From the NCBI RefSeq assembly GCF_000308695.1, contig NZ_BAGG01000115.1, positions 1 to 64,000 of the forward strand: DNA of 64,000 bases. Direction: 5' to 3'. Below are positions 58,159 to 64,000 of the stretch, piece after piece. The stretch is from Nocardia takedensis NBRC 100417. GTDB taxonomy: Bacteria; Actinomycetota; Actinomycetes; Mycobacteriales; Mycobacteriaceae. The notes under the pieces were generated by a model. It ran no database searches. It was not told the DNA's origin and was given only the letters and a program-made list of their open reading frames with translations. A program made the position numbers and the translations under genes. Each line of letters starts with the position of its first letter. Position 1 is the stretch's first letter.

Positions 58159-58398
58159 AGGGTTTCCTCGCGTTCTCTCTACTCGGCTTGGTCGGCACGC
58201 GCGCTCGGAAACGCACGTTCTTCATGGTGTCCGCGCCGTAGACGAGCACCGGGCACCACGAAGCGGTGCCGCCGACAGACGGACACGAACCGAGGTTTGA
58301 TCCTACCGTGTCCGATGACGGCACTTCCGGGGCCCTTGGTCTCACGCTGTCGGTCGGGAGCGGACCCCTGCTCGGCGACCCTGCGAATCACATCCGGT

Positions 58399-58683
58399 TC
58401 AGCCCGCGTCGAAGTAGGACGTCTCCAAGTACTCGTGCACCGCTTTCGCGTGGACTCGGAACGAACGGCCGACGCGCACGGCGGGCAATTCGCCCGAGTG
58501 CACCAGCCGATAGACCGTCATCTTCGACACTCGCATCAGATTCGCCACCTCGGCGACCGTCAGGAACTGCGTACCGCCGCCCAGGACGGGCTGCTGGCCC
58601 GAACTCGGACGACCGCTCGACGGACCCGACGAACCGGGGGACGACCCCGAACTGTTCGCAGACATCTTGTTGGAAGACATCAT
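58399..58683 (-). CDS. BldC-like/excisionase-type HTH protein
   Basis: A protein of about 94 residues: Ser/Gly/Pro-rich, disordered first 38 residues, then the HTH FLTVAEVANLMRVSKMTVYRL and wing LPAVRVGRSFRVHAKAV, ending ETSYFDAG. It matches Rv0500A beside bS22 and proC. Two ATGs (58683, 58680) follow a GGAGGT site. It probably regulates a small set of genes; the targets are unknown. Confidence 0.85.
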   Translation of the reverse strand: MMSSNKMSANSSGSSPGSSGPSSGRPSSGQQPVLGGGTQFLTVAEVANLMRVSKMTVYRLVHSGELPAVRVGRSFRVHAKAVHEYLETSYFDAG

Positions 58684-58935
58684 TGCACCATTGACCTCCG
58701 GCACGTCCGCGCCGCCGGCTTCCCCACCGGCGGAACAGACACGCACGTGCTCCTTGAAGCTTAGCGTTGCCAGTGGGATTACTGCGACGGGTGTGAGAAA
58801 TCAGCGTCGCTTACTGGGCATCGGCGAGTCACTCAGCGGACGCGCTGTGTTCGATTGGCGTCTTCCATGATGCGCCGGCATCACGCGGCTGTCGATAACG
58901 ATTCGATCGACCGGTTCGGACCGGCGCGAACGCGG

Positions 58936-59772
58936 TCAGGAAGCGCCGGGACCGGATTCGCCGACGCCCTGTTCGGCGGCGCGTTGTTTCGCGGCGTGCA
59001 GCGCCTCCAGGAAGGCCGAACGGACCCCGCCGCGCTCGAGTTCGCGCAGGGCGGCGGCCGTGGTGCCCGCGGGCGAGGTGACCGCCGCGCGCAATTCGAC
59101 GGCGCTCTGCTCGGATTCGTCGAGCAGCGCGGCCGAGCCGATCATCGTCTGGACGACGAGTTGGGTGGCGACCTCGTGGGACAGCCCGAGGCCGACACCC
59201 GCGTCGATCAGCGCCTCGACCACGAGGAAGAAGTACGCGGGGCCGGAACCGGAGACGGCGGTGACGGCGTCCATCTGGGATTCGGCGACGGTGGCGACCT
59301 GGCCGACCGCCGAGAGCACCTCGGTGACCAGCGCCAACTGTTCGGGGCGGGCGTAGCGGCCGGGGGCGAGCACGCTCATGCCCTGACCGACCAGCATCGG
59401 GGTGTTGGGCATGACGCGCACGACGGGGAAGCCCGCGGGCAGTTTGGCCTCGAGGCGGGCCGTGGGCACGCCCGCGGCCAGTGACACCAGCACCTGATCC
59501 TGGTCGCCGCCGTTGAGTTCGGCCTTGCCGAGTTGGGTCAGCACGGCATCGACATCGCCCGGCTTGACCGCGATGACGAGCAGATCGGCGCCGACGACCG
59601 CGTCCTCCACCGAATCGGTCACCCGCGTGCCGAAGCGGCCCGCGAGCTGTTCGGCCCGGTCGGCGTGGGTCTCGACGACGACCAGATCCTTGCTCGCCCG
59701 ACCCGATTCGAGCAGTCCGGCGATCAACGCCTCACCGATGCGACCGCCACCGATCACCGCAATTCTCGTCAT
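58936..59772 (-). CDS. proC: Pyrroline-5-carboxylate reductase
   Basis: A 278-residue NADPH enzyme for the last step of proline synthesis. IAVIGGGRIGEALIAGLL is the nucleotide-binding fold, RVMPNTPMLVGQGMSVL and AVSGSGPAYFFLVVEALIDAGV are diagnostic, and SPAGTTAAALRELERGGVR is the C-terminal family signature. ATG 59772 (MTRIAVIGG) is used, not an upstream TTG. Confidence 0.95.
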   Translation of the reverse strand: MTRIAVIGGGRIGEALIAGLLESGRASKDLVVVETHADRAEQLAGRFGTRVTDSVEDAVVGADLLVIAVKPGDVDAVLTQLGKAELNGGDQDQVLVSLAAGVPTARLEAKLPAGFPVVRVMPNTPMLVGQGMSVLAPGRYARPEQLALVTEVLSAVGQVATVAESQMDAVTAVSGSGPAYFFLVVEALIDAGVGLGLSHEVATQLVVQTMIGSAALLDESEQSAVELRAAVTSPAGTTAAALRELERGGVRSAFLEALHAAKQRAAEQGVGESGPGAS

Positions 59773-59844
59773 GGGGAACAAGGCTAGACCGCCGCGACGC
59801 GGGCGACCGAAACCGGGCGACCGGTCCGTGGAGGACCGCCGAGG

Positions 59845-60735
59845 TCAGGGGCGGCCCGCCGGAATCAGCGCCAATTGTCGGCTCTGCGCGACCACCGCGC
59901 CGGTCGCGTCGATCACCAACTGGTCCTCGTCGAACATGCGGTTGCCGACCTCGCGGGTGGTCGCGATGACGCGCAGCCACCCGGGCGCGGGCCTGCGGCG
60001 CAGGTAGGTGGTCATCTGCACGGTCGGGGCCCAGCCGAAATGGCCGAGGTTCATCGGCACCGGCGGGCTCATGTCGGCGGCCATCATGGCGAAGTAGGCG
60101 GCGACCTCCGGATCGGCCTGATCGCCCGGACGCGGCCGGATCCACAGCCGCAACCGGGGTTCGCCGCGTTCGCCCGCGAGGAAGGGCGACCACGCGCGGT
60201 CCAGGAACAGATCCGCGCCGCGGCCCACGTGCACGATCGAGCCCATCTGCGAACCGTCCTCGTAGCCGATCGCGTCGGCGGGCGGTTCGGTGGGCATCTC
60301 CTCGAAGGCGGCGACGTGCACCGGTTCGGCGTCGTCGAGTCTGCTGAAGGTGAAGGCCGTGCGGACCAGGCCGCGCTCGCCCTGGATCAGGGTGGTGTCG
60401 GCCAGGCAGATCTGGCGGCCGATCTTGCGGATACGCACCTCGTACTCGACCGGGCCCGCGTCGGGCGCGCCGAGGAAGTCGGAACTGGCCGCCACGGGGG
60501 CCATCTCGGCCAGGGCCGGGTCCCGCGCGCGCAACCAGTTCGCGGCCGCCGCCGCGCTCGCGGCCACCATGGTGCCGCCGTGCACCTTCTTGCCGATGGT
60601 CCAGATGTCGTCGATGACGCCCGCGTAGCGGCCGGTGTCCGGCGCGGTCGCGGTGGTCTCGGTCAGCGCGCACACCCGGCTGAACGGGGCATCGGTCGTG
60701 GTCGCCGGGCTCCCGGCGAGCGACTCCGTCGTCAT
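59845..60735 (-). CDS. Acyl-CoA thioesterase-like, double hot-dog protein
   Basis: A 296-residue thioesterase II-like (TesB/4HBT-like_2) protein. GKKVHGGTMVAASAAAAANWL belongs to the first hot-dog half, and PMNLGHFGWAPTVQMTTYLRR to the second. No exact substrate can be assigned. ATG 60735 with AGGAG site; longer frames are rejected. Equivalent position to Rv0499. Confidence 0.8.
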   Translation of the reverse strand: MTTESLAGSPATTTDAPFSRVCALTETTATAPDTGRYAGVIDDIWTIGKKVHGGTMVAASAAAAANWLRARDPALAEMAPVAASSDFLGAPDAGPVEYEVRIRKIGRQICLADTTLIQGERGLVRTAFTFSRLDDAEPVHVAAFEEMPTEPPADAIGYEDGSQMGSIVHVGRGADLFLDRAWSPFLAGERGEPRLRLWIRPRPGDQADPEVAAYFAMMAADMSPPVPMNLGHFGWAPTVQMTTYLRRRPAPGWLRVIATTREVGNRMFDEDQLVIDATGAVVAQSRQLALIPAGRP

Positions 60736-60855
60736 CGTCACTCCTGTCGTCCGCCGTCCGCGCGGCGCGCCACGCGGGCGGTCACCGGCGCACGGCGTTC
60801 GTACAGCGTACAACGCGGCTCCGCCGAACCGCGCCGCGCCGGGTCGACCCCGCGG

Positions 60856-61767
60856 TCACACCAGGGTCGCCGGAGCCCTTCCGTTGAGATGCACGCGCGC
60901 GAATTCCAGCGTCTTGCCCAGCAGCGCCGAACGTTCCGCGGTCGTCCGCGCGTTCTGGGTGTTGATCTCGGCGACCGCGTGACCGGTGAACCCGGTCTCC
61001 ACCAACTTCGCGCAGACCTCCGCGCACGGTTGGGTGCCCTCGCCCGGCACCAGATGCTCGTCGTGGGCCGCGCCCCGACCGTCGGCCAGATGCAGATGCG
61101 CCAACCCGCTGCCCATCCGCGCGGCCAGCGACAGCGGATCGGCCCCCGCCGTCGCGGTGTGCGACAGGTCGAGAGTGTAGTGCCGGAACCCGGTGTCGGT
61201 CGGATCGTAGGACGGACTGAACGCCGTCAACCCCGGCCCCGGCCCGCCGCGGCGCTCGAGGCGCTTCACCGCGCCGGTACGCCTGCCGAACAAGGTGTCC
61301 GCGCGCATCGGGAACATGTTCTCCACCGCGACCACGACCGGACTGTGTTCCTCGAGTTCGGCGACCTGCGCGGCGAAACCCTGCGCGTAGCGGCGCTGCC
61401 AGCGGAACGGCGGATGCACGACCACCGTGTCCGCGCCCAGCGTCTCGGCCGTACGCACACTGCGTTCCAGCTTCGCCACCGGATCCGAACCCCAGACCCG
61501 TTGCGAGATCAGCAGACACGGCGCGTGCACCGCCAGGATCGGCACCTCGTAGCGGCGCGAGTACTCCTGCACCGTGCCGATGTTCTGGCTGGCCGGTTCG
61601 GCCCACACCATCAATTCCACGCCGTCGTACCCGAGTTCGGCCGCGTAGCGGAACGCCGCCTCGGTGTTCTGCGGATACACCGAGGCCGTCGACAGACCCA
61701 CCAGGATCTGTCGGGCCTCGCCCGACTCCTCGACGCCGATCTCGCGCTCCTCCCCGGAATGCCCCAC
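60856..61767 (-). CDS. Sugar phosphate isomerase/epimerase-like TIM barrel
   Basis: A 303-residue AP-endonuclease-2-type TIM barrel. Metal-ligand-like residues are in ELGYDGVELMVW, VVVHPPFRW, AVENMF and TLDLSHTATAG. Counterpart of Rv0498. The substrate is not known. GTG start; 8 nt after the preceding proline-rich gene's stop, so cotranscribed. Confidence 0.82.
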   Translation of the reverse strand: MGHSGEEREIGVEESGEARQILVGLSTASVYPQNTEAAFRYAAELGYDGVELMVWAEPASQNIGTVQEYSRRYEVPILAVHAPCLLISQRVWGSDPVAKLERSVRTAETLGADTVVVHPPFRWQRRYAQGFAAQVAELEEHSPVVVAVENMFPMRADTLFGRRTGAVKRLERRGGPGPGLTAFSPSYDPTDTGFRHYTLDLSHTATAGADPLSLAARMGSGLAHLHLADGRGAAHDEHLVPGEGTQPCAEVCAKLVETGFTGHAVAEINTQNARTTAERSALLGKTLEFARVHLNGRAPATLV

Positions 61768-61775
61768 GATCCGCC

Positions 61776-63338
61776 TCAGTTCGTACTGAGCAGGAAGGCC
61801 AACGGCCCGAGCGTGACGAAGATGCCGACCACCACGGCGATGACCGTGCTCAGGATGTCATCGGTGCGCCGCAGGATGCGCACCAGCGCGACGAGACCGA
61901 GGATCACGATCATCGCCAACGCCAGCGCCACCCACGGCAGCATCTCCCACATGCTCTCGAAACCCTTGAACAGCAACATGCCCGCGATCGCGGCGCCCGC
62001 GCTCTGACCGCCGAGGATCAACCACTGCCTGCGGTTGACGTCGTGCTCGACCCGGCGCGCGGCGCGTCCGCCCGTCGCGGATTTCTTCTTCTTGTCCTTC
62101 GCCCGGGAGCGGCCCAGCCGGGACGGGGGCGGGTCGAGATCGTCCTCGTCGTCGAAAGGCTCGTGCTCACCGGTGAACTCGTCGTAGTACTCGGTCGGAC
62201 CGTCGTCGGCGTCGAGTAGATCGTCACGGCCGCGCCGGTCGCGCTCGGCGCGTTCGGCGCCGTCGCGCAGCAGGTCGCCCGCCACTGTCTGCCCGGACAG
62301 CAACTGCTGGTCCTGGCTGGCCAGTGACCACGCCGCGGTGGGCAGGCCGCCGGATTCCGGCGCGTCCGGGGGCGGGCCCGCCGGCTTGTGCCGTCGCGCC
62401 GACCAAGCGGGCAGGCCGCCCTCGCGTCGGGGCGCGGTGCGCGGCGCGGGTTCCGGCATCGGCGGCGCGGCTTGCGGCGCGGGCGGGTAGTCCCCCGCGA
62501 CCGGCGACCACGCGGCCGTCGACGGCCCTTCTTCCTGTTCCTCGACCGCGCGCCTGCGATCGGCCCGGCTCTGGCGGCCGCCTTCTCGGGTGGGCACCTC
62601 ACCGTTCGCGCCGCGACGGCCGTTGCGGCCCGCGCGTTCGCGGCGGGGCGGTTCGGCCATATCGGGCAGCTTGTAAACCTCGGTGGCCGACTCGTCCGGA
62701 TCCGGGCGGTGCCTGCGGCCCCCGCGCGACGGCTCGGGGGCCGGTTCGGGGACGTAGGCGGCGGGCGCGGGCCCGTAGGCGGGCGGTCCGTAGGGATCGA
62801 CGGCCGCGGGGCCGTACGGATCGGAGACGCCGGGACCGTACGGGTCGGAGACCGGCGGCTGTTCCGGCGCGCCGTGCCGCGCGGTCGGACCCGGCATCTC
62901 GCGGCCGGGCATCACTCGCGCGGAGTGGCCGAAAGGTTCGGGACGCGGCGGTTCCGGCGCGTACCCCGCCAGCGGGTCGTAACGGGTGATCGGCCCCGAC
63001 ATCGGGGAGTGCTCGTCCTCGACGGGCCCCGGGTACTCGGGGGCGTAGGAGGAAGCGCCGAAATCCGAGCGGGGCGCCTCGTAGGCGGTGGCGTCCCACG
63101 ACCGCGGTTCGGGAGCGGGCGGTTCGTAGGCGGGTTCGGCCGCCTCCGGCTCGGGCGCCGCGTGGGCCGAATGCCCGCCGCCGTCCCGGATGACGGGCAG
63201 GTCGCCGGTCAATTCGGCGACGGAGATGCCGCGACCGCCGCGCCTGCGCCTGCCGCCGCCGGAGGACTGGGCCCCCTGCGCGCCGTTGCGGGCCAGCAGC
63301 TCCGCGACCGACAGCTGCTTGGAATCTTCACCACTCAT
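61776..63338 (-). CDS. Proline-rich membrane protein (Rv0497-like)
   Basis: A 520-residue protein. A short N-terminal motif (KQLSVAELLARNGAQ, echoed by GISVAELTGDLP near residue 40) leads to a long disordered Pro/Glu/Tyr-rich region (about 50-410) with repeated YGP blocks. The C-terminal 100 residues contain four hydrophobic helices. Function unknown. It overlaps the phosphatase gene by 4 nt. Confidence 0.72.
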   Translation of the reverse strand: MSGEDSKQLSVAELLARNGAQGAQSSGGGRRRRGGRGISVAELTGDLPVIRDGGGHSAHAAPEPEAAEPAYEPPAPEPRSWDATAYEAPRSDFGASSYAPEYPGPVEDEHSPMSGPITRYDPLAGYAPEPPRPEPFGHSARVMPGREMPGPTARHGAPEQPPVSDPYGPGVSDPYGPAAVDPYGPPAYGPAPAAYVPEPAPEPSRGGRRHRPDPDESATEVYKLPDMAEPPRRERAGRNGRRGANGEVPTREGGRQSRADRRRAVEEQEEGPSTAAWSPVAGDYPPAPQAAPPMPEPAPRTAPRREGGLPAWSARRHKPAGPPPDAPESGGLPTAAWSLASQDQQLLSGQTVAGDLLRDGAERAERDRRGRDDLLDADDGPTEYYDEFTGEHEPFDDEDDLDPPPSRLGRSRAKDKKKKSATGGRAARRVEHDVNRRQWLILGGQSAGAAIAGMLLFKGFESMWEMLPWVALALAMIVILGLVALVRILRRTDDILSTVIAVVVGIFVTLGPLAFLLSTN

Positions 63339-64000
63339 GACGACACCGTTTCGATCGGGCCCGACAGCGGTGGCCCACCCTCGGCGCCGCGCGAACCGTC
63401 ACCGGCCGCGGGCCCGGGTAGGTGGGTCGCCCTCGGTCCGCCGTTCATATCGGTATCCAGTTTGCGCAGGATGAGACCCTCACGCAGTGCCCACGGACAA
63501 ATCTCGAGGGTATCCAGCGACAGTGCCCGCATACTCGCCTCCGCGATCAATGCGCCGGCCACCAGTTGCTGCGACCGATCGGAACTCACGCCTTCCAATT
63601 CTGCCCGGTCCGCGGCCGTCATTCGCGAGATGAACGCGATCAGCTGCCGCAGACCGGAGCTGGTGAGTGTACGACGAACCCGAGGTCCGGCGGCAGAGGG
63701 CGCCGCTCCCGTCAGCCGGGCCAGCGACCGGAATGTCTTGGACGTGCCAACGGCCAGATCGGGACGCCCGGCGTCGATCAGCTGTTTGGCGGGCAGCACC
63801 AACTCGGCGTCGAGCCAGTCGCGCAGGACCGCCACGCGGCGTTTGCCGGGCGGGTCCTCGCGCAGCCAGTCCCTGGTCAGCCTGCCCGCGCCCAGTTGCA
63901 GCGACAGCGCGACGTCGGGTTCCTCGTCGCCGCCGTTGCTCACCTCGAGCGAGCCGCCGCCGATGTCGAGATTGAGGATGCGGCCCGCGCTCCAGCCGTA
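63335..64000 (-). CDS. Ppx/GppA family phosphatase, partial
   Basis: The 3' portion (221 residues) of an exopolyphosphatase/pppGpp-phosphatase of the ASKHA fold; the 5' part lies beyond the window. The visible start NLDIGGGSLEVS is the phosphate-2 loop of the family. GTG at 63943 is inside the domain, not the true start. It corresponds to Rv0496 (Ppx1), which hydrolyses short polyphosphates. Confidence 0.85.
   Translation of the reverse strand, partial: YGWSAGRILNLDIGGGSLEVSNGGDEEPDVALSLQLGAGRLTRDWLREDPPGKRRVAVLRDWLDAELVLPAKQLIDAGRPDLAVGTSKTFRSLARLTGAAPSAAGPRVRRTLTSSGLRQLIAFISRMTAADRAELEGVSSDRSQQLVAGALIAEASMRALSLDTLEICPWALREGLILRKLDTDMNGGPRATHLPGPAAGDGSRGAEGGPPLSGPIETVSS

Overview
The window is high-GC actinobacterial chromosome. 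It most likely comes from Nocardia or a close mycolic-acid-producing relative in the Corynebacteriales. This rests on gene content and order, which follow the Mycobacterium tuberculosis core (nusG-secE-trpT-had-rpmG; htpX-grcC-menJ; menG-mgtA-menD; ccs; hemL; hemB-D-C-A; serB1; galE2; proC; Rv0496-Rv0498 counterparts), and on a fused HadA-HadB dehydratase with no hadC. No phage, IS element, CRISPR array or rRNA gene was seen. Most of it is ordinary core genome.

Layout. 1-7,140 (minus strand) is the translation block: rplL, rplJ, a VapBC module between the rplJL and rplKA units, rplA, rplK, nusG, secE, tRNA-Trp, fused hadAB, rpmG, tRNA-Met and tRNA-Thr. 7,300-14,730 holds yajQ, tRNA-Tyr, htpX, a polyprenyl diphosphate synthase, menJ, two small conserved proteins, mgtA and menG. 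14,964-19,289 is one 1,441-residue gene joining a molybdopterin nitrate reductase to a sulfite-reductase-like NADPH flavoprotein. 19,400-33,540 carries menD, menB, menE and menA mixed with a hot-dog thioesterase, a VOC protein, a DrrAB-type exporter and a 1,225-residue SARP/NB-ARC/TPR regulator.

33,555-38,640 is a mixed stretch. It has a holin-like membrane protein, a solitary Clp N-domain protein coupled to a tiny HTH regulator with twin operator-like repeats, a Cds1-like cysteine desulfhydrase, BldC, small membrane proteins and a decayed HigBA toxin-antitoxin locus. 38,654-45,221 (minus) is a six-gene unit joined by 4-nt overlaps: hemL, a phosphoglycerate-mutase-like phosphatase, a ResA/TlpA thioredoxin, ccdA, resB and ccsB, covering heme precursor supply and cytochrome c maturation. 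45,398-48,735 has small secreted and membrane proteins and hemB. 49,171-54,093 is rex-hemA-hemC-hemD, also joined by overlaps, with a Rex operator (TTGTG-N8-CACAA) upstream. 54,348-64,000 holds a glutaredoxin-like protein, SerB1-like HAD phosphatase, acyltransferase, epimerase, the 33-residue ribosomal protein bS22, a BldC-family HTH, proC, a thioesterase, a sugar isomerase-like protein, a proline-rich membrane protein and the 3' part of a Ppx/GppA phosphatase cut by the window end.

A common theme is respiration: menaquinone synthesis (menA, B, D, E, G, J and a prenyl synthase), heme synthesis (hemA, B, C, D, L), cytochrome c assembly, the NADH-sensing repressor Rex and a probable assimilatory nitrate reductase. 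The best candidates for undescribed biology are the HTH/Clp-N pair with its twin operators and apparently leaderless promoter, and the self-contained nitrate reductase fusion. The rplJL leader attenuator, the competing hairpins before rplK and the VapBC placement are smaller leads.
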